Assembly (NCBI GenBank): GCA_963674835.2
Contig: CAXXKC010000003.1
Location: 2,480,001 to 2,544,000 of the forward strand
Length of the DNA: 64,000 nt
DNA from: G963674835 sp963674835
GTDB taxonomy: Bacteria > Planctomycetota > Planctomycetia > Pirellulales > Thermoguttaceae
Reading direction: 5' to 3'
Of the stretch, positions 43,401 through 50,337 are shown in pieces. Numbering within the stretch: the first letter of the stretch is position 1; every line of letters starts with the position of its first letter. Under the pieces are notes generated by a model, which worked only from the letters and a program-made list of their open reading frames with translations, had not been told where the DNA came from and ran no database searches. Both the position numbers and the translations under genes were made by a program.

Positions 43401-45993
43401 CGCCCCGCGGCTGGCCGTCTACCCGCTGCCGGGACAGAACGCCCACAACGTGCTTCGCGTGCTTCAGTCGGCGATGCCGCAGGCCCAATTCAGCGTCAGC
43501 GCCGACTACAGCCAACTGTTGGCGTGGGCGCGTCCGAAAGAGCAGGAGATCATCCGCACGGCGGTCGAGCAGATCAAGGCAGACACATCGCTGGTCGAGC
43601 AGCGCACAATGGCCGTGTATCCGTGCAATGCAAACGACGCCGACGCGTTGATGCGCGTTTTGAGGCCCGTCATTCGCGATCATGCCGAAGTGACCACCGA
43701 CCCGCAACGCAACAGCCTGATCGTCTGGGCCGACAAGGCGTATCATGAGGCCATCAAGAAGACGGTCGACCAGTACCTAGAGCAGGCATCGGCGATCGAG
43801 CAGGCGAGTTCGAAGGTGTATCGGTTCCAGGTGGGCGATCCGGAGGCGGCTCTGTTAGCGTTGCGCCGGTTGGTGCCCGACGCGCAGGTGGCGTTGGACC
43901 AGCTCAACCGAAGTCTGGTTGTCAGCGCGCTTCCGGCGGACCACGCCAAGATTCAACAGTTGGTCACCGAGATGGATAGCGAGGACCAGAGTCAAGCGCC
44001 GCGAATGGAGGTGTATCCGCTGAAGGGAGCCGACCCCCAGAGCATGTACCAGACGTTACGCGGTTTCTACCAGCGCCGCCGCGATGTGGAAGTGTCGTAC
44101 GACGACAACGCCAACAGCATCGTCGCCATGGCGCCGCCGTTGGAGCAGAAGAAGATCCGCGCCCTGATCGACGAGATGGAAAAGGTTGCGGTGGGCGAAA
44201 CGGGCTCGCGACTCCAGGTGTACTCGCTGGAGAACGTCGATTCGACGAACATCGTCCAGGTCTTGAACAACCTGCTCGACAAGAAGGGTCCGAAAGTGCA
44301 GTTGTCGATCGAGCCGCAGACGCGGCAGTTGATCGCCTTCGCCCGTCCGGAGCAGCAGGCGCTGATCGCTTCGACCATCGAACAGTTGCGCAGCGAGGAG
44401 CCTGAATTGGAGATCTTCCAACTGGACGTCGTCGATCCTCTGAGTGCCGAGATGGCGATCAGCCGGATGTATTCCGACAACTTCTACACGGCTCCCGACA
44501 TCCAGATCGACCCGGTCACGCAGCAACTCGTTGTTCGCGGCAAGCCGAAACAGGTGAAAGAGATCCGCGAGCTCTTGGTGAAGATGGGTGAGCCGGCGGT
44601 AAATGTCATGGGGAGCGCGACGAACAGCCGGCTGCGAACGCTTCACTTCAAAGGCAACGTGCCGGCCGTCCTGCAGGAGATTCAGCGATTGTGGCCGCAA
44701 ATGCGCGGGAATGATCTGCGGATTCTCGATGCGTCGGCACTGGCGCCGCAACAACCGGGCGTTCCCGCCCCGGCAACTCAGGCGCCGGCGGCAACACCAA
44801 AGGCCGCCGAGCGGAAGACGCCGCCGGCTGCCGGTTCGAAGCCAGCCACCGCGCCAGCGCCTCAGACACAGCCGAAGGCGTCTGCGCCGGAGCAACCGGC
44901 TCCGGCCAAGGCGGCGCCCCAGCCAGCGCCGAACAAGTCGGCCGGTCATGGGTCGGTATTCCGCCTGGTTTCCTATCAACAACCGGCGGCTCCGCAGCCA
45001 GCAGCGTCGGAGCCTGCACCTGCGACACAGCCCTCGGCTTCCGCGGCGCCCGCTCAACCTCCGGCAAAGCAGCCTGCGCCTCCGGCCACCGCACCCGCGG
45101 CGCCCGCGCAACCGGCACCAAAGCCCGCGGCGCAGCCCCCTGCTTCCGCGGCGCCCGCTCAGCCTCCGGCAAAACAGCCTACGCCACCGGCCACCGCACC
45201 CGCGGCGCCCGCGACTCCGGCGCTGCCGGCACCGGCCGCGGCCCAACCGCCTGCGGCGGCAGCCAAGAGCGGCAAGCCTCCGGTAATCATCGTGCCGGGC
45301 GATGGGCAGATCACGATCGCTTCGGACGATCCGGAAGCACTCGATCAGTTGGAGTCGCTGCTGCGTTCGTTGACCGAGCCGGTGGAATCGCCGGGGGAGC
45401 TTGGCCGCAACTTTCACGTGTATCCGCTGAAGTACACGAACGCCGTCGACATCGCTGACACGGTGGAAGACCTGTTTCGCGAGAACCGCAACGGTTGGCG
45501 GCGATCGCTCACGCCTGTGATCATCGTCCCCGACGAGAGGATGAATGCCATCCTGGTGCAGGCCAATCGAACGGACCGCACGACGATCGAGAACTTGTTG
45601 AAGGTGCTCGACACCGATCAGGTTCCTGAAACGCCGGAAGCCAACCGGCCAAGGCTGATTCCCATCAAGAACACCGACGCCGTGCGCATAGAGCAGGTGG
45701 TCCGCGAGATGTTTCGGTCCCAGCTGGCGGCCGGTGCACGGCGCCGCGCGCGGCCGGGCAGCGCTGGATGGACTCCACAACTGTCTGTCGACACGGTAAC
45801 CAACTCCCTCGTGGTGATGGCACCGGCTCCGCTGATCGACGACATCACGAAGCTGGCTCAATCGTTGGACGAAACGGCCGGCAGCGATCCGGCTCGCAGT
45901 GTGACATTGCTGCGGCTGAAGAACACCAATGCTCAACATGTACAGAAGGCATTGGACATCATCCTTCGCGATCGTGCCCGCGGTCGGCGATAG
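34495..45993 (+). CDS. Giant secretin-N-domain repeat protein (3832 aa), no secretin barrel
   Basis: The GTG start at 34495 has GGAG eight bases upstream and encodes a signal sequence with a basic start and a core around VTFLFLVYGATSLGW. Order: residues about 48-212, twelve Glu-Gln-Lys-Pro units in Pro/Ala linker; about 215-290, helical stretch (LTLSEEQKAKIAAAVKERTD); about 292-375, STN/N0-like domain (NFRFQRWADVLQWFADQADL); about 389-3400, roughly 44 tandem units of 65-70 aa; about 3416-3600, a second Pro/Ala/Gln linker; 3640-3832, two more secretin-N-like domains and a cut-off third. Each unit has the pattern VYPL, then PxAQ, then W-A-x-P-x-D/E-H-E-x-I-K and a closing helix, which fits the beta-alpha-beta-beta-alpha fold of secretin N domains. 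No C-terminal secretin barrel motif is present. It precedes the gsp genes and resembles the N-part of GspD, so a T2SS-associated periplasmic role is inferred. Confidence 0.88.
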   Translation: MTSRRSRYRVLYTGWMSVTFLFLVYGATSLGWAGEAAPTPPASNPAPAEQKPAAPAPAPAPAEQKPATPAPAPAPAEQKPAAPAPAPAPAEQKPAAPAPAAAPAEQKPAAPAPAPTEQKPATPAPAPAPAEQKPATPAPAPAPAEQKPAAPAPAAAPAEQKPAAPAPAPAPAEQKPAAPAPAPAPAEQKPAAPAPAPAPAEQKPVAAPAPEPAIPDVDYMALTKSSVARRLTLSEEQKAKIAAAVKERTDALAKTPAEQQPSIVQESNKKLAALLSKEQLGELVKALHEPRLRFNFRFQRWADVLQWFADQADLSLVIDAPPPGTFNFSDTREYTPSEAIDLLNGALLPKGYALVRRDRMLVVVDLKAGVPEGLIPRIEPDELADRGKFELVSMLFPLEGKNPEQVQTEIKPLLGPYGQAVPLPATKQLLVTTTAGSMQAIKAVIASIPVPAAPAAAAPAEKPEVAVYPVGSATPQAVLDVLKALLPDTKVVFDAKTQQLNAYATPSQQAAIKKVLEQMQGGVPEDKRPKLEVYPLDAVLADKFLPTLKGLIPEAQLTLDPVANKLIVWATAADQATLKGMVEKLQSLSAPDQARQLEVYHLDRLDPVSVIPALQTLVPNAKLTADPRSRSIVALASAADQKTIKTTLEQMELPSGGANGPELRFYPVSEMPSPGVLAAIAQLVPSAQVTPEVEKRRLMVLATPAEHEIIQKTLQQTAVTPADQRQLAAYPIGSADPTSTLSVLQGQMPGVQFVLDAKNNRILAWASPAEHETIRNAMAQIQSGSSATNQPRFEVYPVQKSQITQVLTTLQTLVPTARLTVDPKSENIVAWGTPSDHEQIKAAIEKLQLGASPETTPQLEVYRLTKIDPATAMGLLQTIVPDAKITIDAANKSLAILAVAKDQQTIRAMLDQLEPKERLPNAPEMRYYELKERPPVTFLTGLKTLVPLAQITEDPSGTRLMVVATPADHEVIKSTITQLEADVSPETTQQLEIYLLGKVDIATATTLLNSLVPNAKITPDAVNKSLAVLAIPKDHQTIRSLLDQLQSNQRAPNAPELRFYELKQRPPTSLITGLQALAPAAQITQDPDGKRLMVVATPADHDIVKSTIAQVEATVPPEEKNKLVTYPVTPAQRARFQAVVPTIQTELPGIQVINDAAPGELSIWAKPAQHEVIKQIVDELKKEVLASEKYALVAYPLKAADPTAVLTTMQSVFPGVQFVIDRKTRRIMVYARPEQQEVIKAAIEQMDSAVPSESKESFKVYPLGQVSLSVVTQALQELTPDARVIPDQRGDRVIAWAIPADQEIIAKTLEQLQTPDEKYRPTVVVYPTAGFDAYGLAALLRNVMPSAQVVANPASGDVAVFASPTDHETIKAAVEQLKKQSEGENAPVFVTYGLGQGNVSTVLTVLRSALPQAQLAPGKDQHELVAFARPSDQAVIKKLVEQVSQNPPEGVAPTLAVYTLEAGPVASAMQVLRTAVPEAQLTPGSDPRTLMVWARPSDQEIVKQIVAKLAEQGKTEGGPTLAVYPLKSSSMLASTMQTLRTVLPEVQITVGSDSRSLIAWARPAEHEKIKQTLAELAEKMPPEQEPTLATYTLEGMPVASAIQVLRTAVPDAQFTPGNDPRTYTVWARPSDHEIIKGLVEKLAKQGTTEDGPTLVLYPMESTTAASNALTVLRTVTPEAQISPSPDYRNLIVWARPAEHEKIKQTLTQLAEKNPESTSTLATYTLENMPASSALPILQSVVPGVQFTYGRDPHTLIAWARPAEHETIKGMIEKLSQQGKTEGGPTLALYPMESTTAASNALTVLRTVTPEAQISPSPDYRNLIVWARPAEHEKIKETLTQLAEKKPENTSTLETYTIENMPASSALPILQAQVPGVQFTYGRDPHTLIAWARPAEHATIKGMIEKLSQQGKTEGGPTLALYPMESTTAASNALTVLRTVTPEAQISPSPDYRNLIVWARPAEHEKIKETLTQLAEKKPENTSTLETYTIENMPASSALPILQAQVPGVQFTYGGDPHTLIAWARPAEHATIKSMVEKISQQPAAEGSLTMAVYPLQTNSTGAIQVMRAVAPEAQVVAADAHRLVVWARPGDHEKIKTALEKLSKEEPADVAPTAVVYTIEGGKAASVMRILSQAVPEAQVSVGTDPHEVVVYGRPADQKIIKDIVTKLSEKPPAENAPTMVVYTVEGTLAANAMTLLRAASPDAQFTLGSDPRTLIAWARPTEHELIRAALDKMAKSLPAEQQPTVASYKLPAGNAAYAIGLLRPAFPQVQMTTSADPRELLVWAGPNDQQAIAKAIDTLTTVTADSQLKMVVYTLKATSAGAAIPLVTNLAPGARVTTTNDPYQLIVLANTADHERIKAALDELAKSLPAEQQPTVASYKLPAGNAAYAIGLLRPAFPQVQMTTSADPRELLVWAGPNDQQAIAKAIDTLTTVTADSTLKMVVYTLKATSAGAAIPLVTNLAPGARVTTTTDPYQLIVLANTADHERIKAALDELAKSLPAEQQPTVASYKLPAGNAAYAIGLLRPAFPQVQMTTSADPRELLVWAGPNDQQAIAKAIDTLTTVTADSQLKMVVYTLKATSAGAAIPLVTNLAPGARVTTTNDPYQLIVLANTADHERIAAALDELAKNESAETAATLTVYSLKYATAQDAMRVLAPVVPQAKLNVGADPQQLVAHARPDDHAQIKKMLETLDVEAPEDAASSAVVYTLKGAASRQPQYMLMFLRSSVPQATFTLGADPNQLVAWAKPKDHEKIKELVDQLSKQLPPEEAPVMATYTVDGMAAQSALRIMTNAFPTVEFAVALDGRSLMAWASPEDQKQIAAAVNKLSEAPPDPNAPTLATYRLENTTASTVIQLLTGTFPQARLTPGSDPFELLVWASPKEHEKIAAAVKKMSEAAAQSTESTMAVYMLESTTAASAIQLLRNAVPQAQFAVGTDPYQLVAWGRPKDHEAIRTAVEKMSQAAASDPNAPRLAVYPLPGQNAHNVLRVLQSAMPQAQFSVSADYSQLLAWARPKEQEIIRTAVEQIKADTSLVEQRTMAVYPCNANDADALMRVLRPVIRDHAEVTTDPQRNSLIVWADKAYHEAIKKTVDQYLEQASAIEQASSKVYRFQVGDPEAALLALRRLVPDAQVALDQLNRSLVVSALPADHAKIQQLVTEMDSEDQSQAPRMEVYPLKGADPQSMYQTLRGFYQRRRDVEVSYDDNANSIVAMAPPLEQKKIRALIDEMEKVAVGETGSRLQVYSLENVDSTNIVQVLNNLLDKKGPKVQLSIEPQTRQLIAFARPEQQALIASTIEQLRSEEPELEIFQLDVVDPLSAEMAISRMYSDNFYTAPDIQIDPVTQQLVVRGKPKQVKEIRELLVKMGEPAVNVMGSATNSRLRTLHFKGNVPAVLQEIQRLWPQMRGNDLRILDASALAPQQPGVPAPATQAPAATPKAAERKTPPAAGSKPATAPAPQTQPKASAPEQPAPAKAAPQPAPNKSAGHGSVFRLVSYQQPAAPQPAASEPAPATQPSASAAPAQPPAKQPAPPATAPAAPAQPAPKPAAQPPASAAPAQPPAKQPTPPATAPAAPATPALPAPAAAQPPAAAAKSGKPPVIIVPGDGQITIASDDPEALDQLESLLRSLTEPVESPGELGRNFHVYPLKYTNAVDIADTVEDLFRENRNGWRRSLTPVIIVPDERMNAILVQANRTDRTTIENLLKVLDTDQVPETPEANRPRLIPIKNTDAVRIEQVVREMFRSQLAAGARRRARPGSAGWTPQLSVDTVTNSLVVMAPAPLIDDITKLAQSLDETAGSDPARSVTLLRLKNTNAQHVQKALDIILRDRARGRR
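34632..35130 (+). repeat. Pro/Ala/Glu-Gln-Lys-Pro tandem repeat region
   Basis: Twelve copies of Glu-Gln-Lys-Pro separated mostly by Ala-Pro repeats, with a common period of 14 codons (42 bp). Variants include AATP and AAAP spacers. The region is a low-complexity linker right after the signal peptide. In envelope proteins such linkers often span peptidoglycan. DNA-level slippage is likely because the units are similar but not identical. Confidence 0.9.
39427..40614 (+). repeat. Three tandem 396-bp copies within the giant gene
   Basis: Copies begin at 39427, 39823 and 40219 with a constant 396-bp spacing (132 codons, two N-domain units each: one LYPMESTTAASNAL unit and one TYTxENMPASSAL unit). 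The second and third copies are nearly identical at DNA level; the first has drifted more. The duplication unit is a pair of domains, not a single domain. Confidence 0.9.
41196..42374 (+). repeat. Three tandem 393-bp copies within the giant gene
   Basis: Copies begin at 41196, 41589 and 41982 with constant 393-bp spacing (131 codons, two units each: one VASYKLPAGNAAYAIG unit and one MVVYTLKATSAGAA unit). The first half is identical in all three. In the second half copies one and three agree, and copy two differs at several bases (for example around 41808-41930). Such identity indicates very recent duplication or conversion. Confidence 0.92.
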
Positions 45994-46039
45994 GACCGTT
46001 GGCGGGCTTCAGCACGGGTTTGGCACTTGTTGAGTACGT

Positions 46040-46921
46040 CTACTTGGTGGCCGGTATCTTCTCTGCTGGCGCAGCGGGGCGGACACACTCGGCCGCCGTC
46101 AATACTCCGTCGCCGTTGCGATCCATGCGTTGGAATTGCTGCAACTCGGCCGGTACGCTTTTCGGCGAATACTCGGAGAGCGTCAACTGGCTGTCCCCAT
46201 CGCGGTCGCGTGCCAGGAACCAATCAGGAAGCCCAGTGGGCAGTCGTTCCGGCGATACATAGAATTTCGTGTCGCGTTTTCGTGACGCATTCTTGGGCGG
46301 CGGTGTGGCCGCGGGCTCTTCGGACGCCGCCGGGGCCGAAGATGATGGGGGCGCAGCCTTGGCAGCGCTGTTTGCCGTGGTCTCGGCCGTGGTCGGATGC
46401 AACAATGGCGGCAAATCGACCAGATCGCCCGGCTGCGGAAGAAGACGGATTCGCCGCCGGCGTCCATAGTCGGCTACATAGTGGGCGAGTTCTTCCGTCG
46501 TGATGATGCCATCGTGATTGAGATCGGCTTGGCGTGGCGTGCCGTGCATGGCCTGCCATTCCTGCTGCTGCAATCGACCGTCGCCGTTGCGGTCGTAGGT
46601 TTGCAGCAGCCGCTGGGCATAGCGAACGATTTTGGCGGCGATGCGTCGTGTGTCTTCGGGCGGTGTCGCAGCGGCGGGAGATTCTGCTTCGTCCGCCGGT
46701 TCGGCAGGTGGCTGCAATGCGGGTGTTTGCTGTGGCGCCGCGGGCGGCGACGGCGTGGTGTCCGACGCGGCAGCGTGGCCTGCACGTCCGTTTCCCATCG
46801 CAAGAACCAGCAACGCAGCAAGAAAGAACGCCGTTCGGGAGCGCCCCCATAACGGGGATGACGCTAACCATCCCATCGGGATAGACACGGGAAGCTGTGG
46901 AAGGGAGGCCTTATTCTGCAT
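46040..46921 (-). CDS. Exported protein with four EF-hand calcium-binding loops
   Basis: A 293-aa protein with an N-terminal hydrophobic stretch (RTAFFLAALLVLAMGNG at about residues 29-45) ending AGHAAA, so export is likely. It has a Pro/Ala linker and two pairs of canonical EF-hand loops: D110-E121 (DRNGDGRLQQQE), D133-E144 (DLNHDGIITTEE), D239-E250 (DRDGDSQLTLSE) and D267-E278 (DRNGDGVLTAAE). The third loop has Ser in place of the usual Gly at position 6. Between the pairs lies a Pro/Ala/Ser-rich segment. It stands tail to tail with the giant repeat gene and head to head with gspE, so it shares the promoter region of the secretion operon. A calcium-dependent accessory role in secretion is an inference. 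M16 is an alternative start. Confidence 0.87.
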   Translation of the reverse strand: MQNKASLPQLPVSIPMGWLASSPLWGRSRTAFFLAALLVLAMGNGRAGHAAASDTTPSPPAAPQQTPALQPPAEPADEAESPAAATPPEDTRRIAAKIVRYAQRLLQTYDRNGDGRLQQQEWQAMHGTPRQADLNHDGIITTEELAHYVADYGRRRRIRLLPQPGDLVDLPPLLHPTTAETTANSAAKAAPPSSSAPAASEEPAATPPPKNASRKRDTKFYVSPERLPTGLPDWFLARDRDGDSQLTLSEYSPKSVPAELQQFQRMDRNGDGVLTAAECVRPAAPAEKIPATK

Positions 46922-47320
46922 CTTCGTTCTGTGCCATTAGCTGACGTTTGAGTGGATGCTTAGACAAAATGCGGCTTTTGGGGACTCATTATTTGTGCGA
47001 ACTATGCGTTAATCCATCCCAGGAAGGGGTCAATATTAGGGAGGACGAAAACTCGCCAGATATCTTGAATTTCCAGCTGCGAGCTGACACTTCTATTGAC
47101 CCTTGCAGCACTGCTAGTAGAATCGGAGTTAGTCGCGGTGAGAACGATTGCGGCTATCGTTTCAGCCTACCAACGACCTTCCTACCTTACAACATACCTA
47201 CCTACAACCACTGCTGGCCTGGGGAAACGTTCAACAAGCCGCCCCTTCAAGGATGATTGCCCGCGTAGGCGTCGTCAACGGCGAACACGCGGAGTTGACT
47301 GGCCTAACCCACAACACGCC
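46922..47320. other. Divergent intergenic region before gspE
   Basis: About 400 bp, noticeably richer in A and T than its surroundings between 46940 and 47130. It separates the EF-hand gene (minus) from the secretion operon (plus). A good vegetative promoter candidate is annotated inside it. The plus-strand open frame that runs through it into gspE is ignored as coding because its sequence is unlike any GspE N-terminus. Confidence 0.5.
47096..47123 (+). promoter_or_regulatory. Candidate sigma-70-type promoter for the gsp operon
   Basis: TTGACC at 47096-47101 (five of six matches to the consensus -35) and TAGAAT at 47118-47123 (five of six to the -10) are separated by 16 bases. Transcription would begin near 47130, leaving about 190 bases of leader before the gspE start. 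It lies in the AT-richer part of the divergent gap. Confidence 0.5.
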
Positions 47321-49015
47321 ATGCTTACAGCGCCATCCCTCACGAACAAGGGCATGCTCGACGCGCGCCAACTTCAGATTGCGCGTGAAACGCAGCTTGC
47401 GCACGGCCGGCTCAGCCAGTTTGCGGCGGAGCAGCACTTCTCCAGTGAAGAAGAGGCCGTCAAAGTAGTCGCGGAGTCGCTCGGGATCGACTATGTCGAT
47501 CTATTATCGACGAAGATCGATTTGTCGCTGCTGACCGGTTTTCCGATCAAGCTGATTCACCGTTTCGGCGTTTTCCCGTTGCGTTTTGAGGACGGGTCGC
47601 TGGTTCTGGCGATCGGCAACCCGTTCGAGCTTCAGTCGGTCGATGCGGTTAGCGCGGCGACGGGCATGAGCGTGTTGCCCGTCGTGGTTCTGCCTGCAGA
47701 GCTGAACAAGCTGATCAAGACGCACCTGGGTGTCGGTGCGGAGACGATCGACGGCCTGATGGCACAGCAGGGGGATCGGGACGGCGTAGAGATTCTGGAA
47801 GACGTGGAGTTCGACCGATCGGAGGACTCGGCGGCCGCGCAGGAGCCTTCGGTCGTGCGGTTGGTCAACGAGATCCTCGCGGAAGCGGTCGAGGCTCGTT
47901 CGAGCGACATCCACCTGGAAGCGCAAGCGTCGGGGATGCGAGTTCGTTATCGCATCGACGGCGTGCTCCAGACGCAGCCGACGCCGCCGGAGATCAACCG
48001 GTTTCAGGCGGCGATCCTCAGCCGCTTGAAAATCATGGCCCGGTTGAACATTGCGGAGAAGCGCGTGCCGCAGGACGGGCGGATCAAGTTGAAGGTGAAG
48101 GGTCGCGAAGTCGACGTGCGTGTTTCGATCATCCCGATGCTTCACGGCGAGGGCGTGGTGATGCGCGTGCTGGACAAGGACCGCATGCAGTTCACCTTGC
48201 GCGGCGTCGGCATGGATGAGGACACGTACGCCCAGTTCAGCCAGCTGATCAAGCTTCCGCACGGGATCATGCTCGTCACCGGGCCGACGGGTTCGGGGAA
48301 GACGACCACGCTTTACAGCGCGTTGAACGAGATCAAGAGCGACGACACGAAGATCATCACCACGGAAGACCCGATCGAGTATCAACTAGACGGGATCAAC
48401 CAGATTCAGGTTCATTCGAAGGTCGGACTGACCTTTGCGGCAAGTTTGCGCAGCATTCTCCGCCATGATCCCGACGTCGTTCTCGTCGGCGAGATTCGTG
48501 ACTTGGAGACGGCTGAGAACGCGGTGCAGGCTTCGTTGACCGGCCATCTCGTGTTCAGCACGTTGCACACGAACGATGCGGCCGGCGCATTCATGCGATT
48601 GATCGATATGGGGGTTGAGCCCTTCTTGGTGTGCAGCACCGTAGAAGGGATCATGGCGCAGCGGCTGGTGCGGACGCTTTGCCCGGAATGCCGCAAGCGC
48701 TACACACCCACCTTGGACGACGTCCCTGCCGATTTCCCCTTGGAAGCCTGTTTGAATGATCGGATCCCGGTGTTTCGCGCGGCAGGGTGCCGCCATTGCC
48801 GCGGGACCGGTTACAGCGGGCGCGTGGGGATCTACGAACTGCTGGTCACTAACGACGAAGTCCGCCGCTTGGCCGGCGAGCGGGCCCCCACCACCGTCGT
48901 GAAGCAGGCTGCTATGCAAGCGGGCATGCGATCCTTGCGCGAGGACGGATGGCGCAAGGTCTTAGGCGGACAAACCACGGTTGACGAAGTGCTTCGGGTC
49001 ACGAAGGCTGACTGA
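47321..49015 (+). CDS. gspE: Type II secretion ATPase GspE
   Basis: The motor ATPase of the type II secretion system, acting as a hexamer at the inner membrane. Taken from ATG 47321 it is 564 aa; no clear SD precedes it, and M12 (MLDARQLQ) is an alternative. The N-terminal MshEN-type domain is followed by the ATPase domain: Walker A GPTGSGKTTTLYSALN near residue 320, the Asp box TEDPIEYQLDG, Walker B DPDVVLVGEIRD near residue 388, and a His box HLVFSTLHTNDA. The zinc-binding tetracysteine typical of GspE is present as CPEC and CRHC, spaced by about 35 residues. Upstream codons in the same frame (47096 onward) look non-coding and are excluded. Confidence 0.93.
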   Translation: MLTAPSLTNKGMLDARQLQIARETQLAHGRLSQFAAEQHFSSEEEAVKVVAESLGIDYVDLLSTKIDLSLLTGFPIKLIHRFGVFPLRFEDGSLVLAIGNPFELQSVDAVSAATGMSVLPVVVLPAELNKLIKTHLGVGAETIDGLMAQQGDRDGVEILEDVEFDRSEDSAAAQEPSVVRLVNEILAEAVEARSSDIHLEAQASGMRVRYRIDGVLQTQPTPPEINRFQAAILSRLKIMARLNIAEKRVPQDGRIKLKVKGREVDVRVSIIPMLHGEGVVMRVLDKDRMQFTLRGVGMDEDTYAQFSQLIKLPHGIMLVTGPTGSGKTTTLYSALNEIKSDDTKIITTEDPIEYQLDGINQIQVHSKVGLTFAASLRSILRHDPDVVLVGEIRDLETAENAVQASLTGHLVFSTLHTNDAAGAFMRLIDMGVEPFLVCSTVEGIMAQRLVRTLCPECRKRYTPTLDDVPADFPLEACLNDRIPVFRAAGCRHCRGTGYSGRVGIYELLVTNDEVRRLAGERAPTTVVKQAAMQAGMRSLREDGWRKVLGGQTTVDEVLRVTKAD

Positions 49016-49093
49016 AGCCAATGTCAGAGTCCATTCGGCACGGGCACGGACGCCGTGAGGGCAGTGTGCTGCACGGCAGATTGATTCCGCATT

Positions 49094-50305
49094 ATGCCTG
49101 AATTTCGCTATACCGCTCGAACTGCCTCCGGGGAGAATGTCTCCGGAACGCTCACGGCGACCAGCAAGCGCGAAATGCTCTTGGCGTTGGCGGAGCAGAC
49201 ACTCTACCCCATCCAAGTGGAGAGCCAAGAGCCGGCCCGTCCCCGGTGGCAGCGATCCCGCCGGGTCAAGGCCCAGTTGATCTCCACGAACCTCACCCAA
49301 TTGGCGGACCTGCTTCAGAATGGTGTGCCGCTGTTATCAGCCCTGAATTTGCTGGCCGAACAGAGCGCCCACCGCGGTCTGGGCGAGGTCCTCACGCAGG
49401 TGCGCGATCGGGTGACCGACGGTTGGGGGTTGGACGAAGCGATGGCCGAGCATCCACGCGTTTTCGGCGATCTGACGGTGAGCATGGTCCGGGCCGGTTC
49501 GGAAGGGGCTTTCCTGGAAGATGCGCTGAAGCGGACGGCCGGATTCCTGGAGTTGCAGGAGGAGTTGAAGAGCCGAGTCGTGGGCGCCATGACCTACCCG
49601 ATCATTTTGTCGGTCGTGGGCGTTCTCGTCACGACGTTTCTGGTCGTCGGCCTGGTTCCCAAGTTTGCGGGCCTGTTCGACCGACTTCAACATGAAGGGG
49701 GTGGTCTGCCAACGGCCACCGTCGTGCTCCTCGGCCTGAGTGCCACGTTGGAGTACTACGGAGTATTCATCGCTATCGGTGTGGCGGGACTGGTCATTTG
49801 GTTGAGACGATGGCTGCAGACCGATGGCGGCCGTCTGTTTCTGGATCGCGTGAAGTTGAAGATCCCCGTGATGGGAAAGATCTTTCTTGGTTATGCGGTT
49901 TCGCGGTTCTGCCGCGTACTGGGAACGCTGCTTCGCAACGGTGTACCGTTGTTGCGAGCTTTGGAAATCAGCAGCGATTCGGCCGGAAATCGCGTGCTGT
50001 CGGACGCAATCCGGGCGTCGGCCGAGAATGTGTCTTCCGGCGATACGTTGTCGCGGCCGCTGGCCGACTGCGGGCTGATCCCGAAGTCGATCATGGCCAT
50101 GATCAGCATTGCTGAAGAATCGAACAGCCTGGACAGTGTTCTTGTGAACGTCGCCGACAGTATCGACCGCAATACGGGCCGCCAGTTGGATATCATGGTC
50201 CGGCTTGTCGAACCGGCGCTGCTGCTGGTTATGGGCTTGATCATCCTTTTCGTGATGGTGGCTCTGCTGTTGCCGGTGTTCGAAATGAGTTCCCAGATGG
50301 GCTAA
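49094..50305 (+). CDS. gspF: Type II secretion inner-membrane platform protein GspF
   Basis: A 403-aa polytopic membrane protein, the usual length for the family. It opens PEFRYTARTASGENVSGTL, then two homologous T2SF domains at about residues 67-190 and 270-390. Hydrophobic helices occur near 165-190 (YPIILSVVGVLVTTFLVVGL), near 220-235 and at the C-terminus (PALLLVMGLIILFVMVALLL). Motifs LADLLQNGVPLLSALNLLAE and LGTLLRNGVPLLRALEISSD mark the starts of the two domains. GspF couples the GspE motor to pseudopilus assembly. It is the second gene of the operon, 78 bp after gspE. Confidence 0.94.
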   Translation: MPEFRYTARTASGENVSGTLTATSKREMLLALAEQTLYPIQVESQEPARPRWQRSRRVKAQLISTNLTQLADLLQNGVPLLSALNLLAEQSAHRGLGEVLTQVRDRVTDGWGLDEAMAEHPRVFGDLTVSMVRAGSEGAFLEDALKRTAGFLELQEELKSRVVGAMTYPIILSVVGVLVTTFLVVGLVPKFAGLFDRLQHEGGGLPTATVVLLGLSATLEYYGVFIAIGVAGLVIWLRRWLQTDGGRLFLDRVKLKIPVMGKIFLGYAVSRFCRVLGTLLRNGVPLLRALEISSDSAGNRVLSDAIRASAENVSSGDTLSRPLADCGLIPKSIMAMISIAEESNSLDSVLVNVADSIDRNTGRQLDIMVRLVEPALLLVMGLIILFVMVALLLPVFEMSSQMG

Positions 50306-50337
50306 TTGGTACTAGTGTTTTTGAAGGAGGACGGACA

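Noticed and set aside
44056..45939. 627-codon minus-strand frame opposite the end of the giant repeat protein
   Set aside because: Antisense of repeat and Pro/Ala linker DNA; product is Arg/Leu low complexity.
34495..45993. Tandem repeats as a CRISPR or non-coding satellite
   Set aside because: The repeats keep frame, encode conserved protein units and have no short direct-repeat/spacer pattern.
47096..47320. 75-codon N-terminal extension of gspE
   Set aside because: Residues are unlike any GspE N-terminus, and the segment overlaps the promoter candidate.
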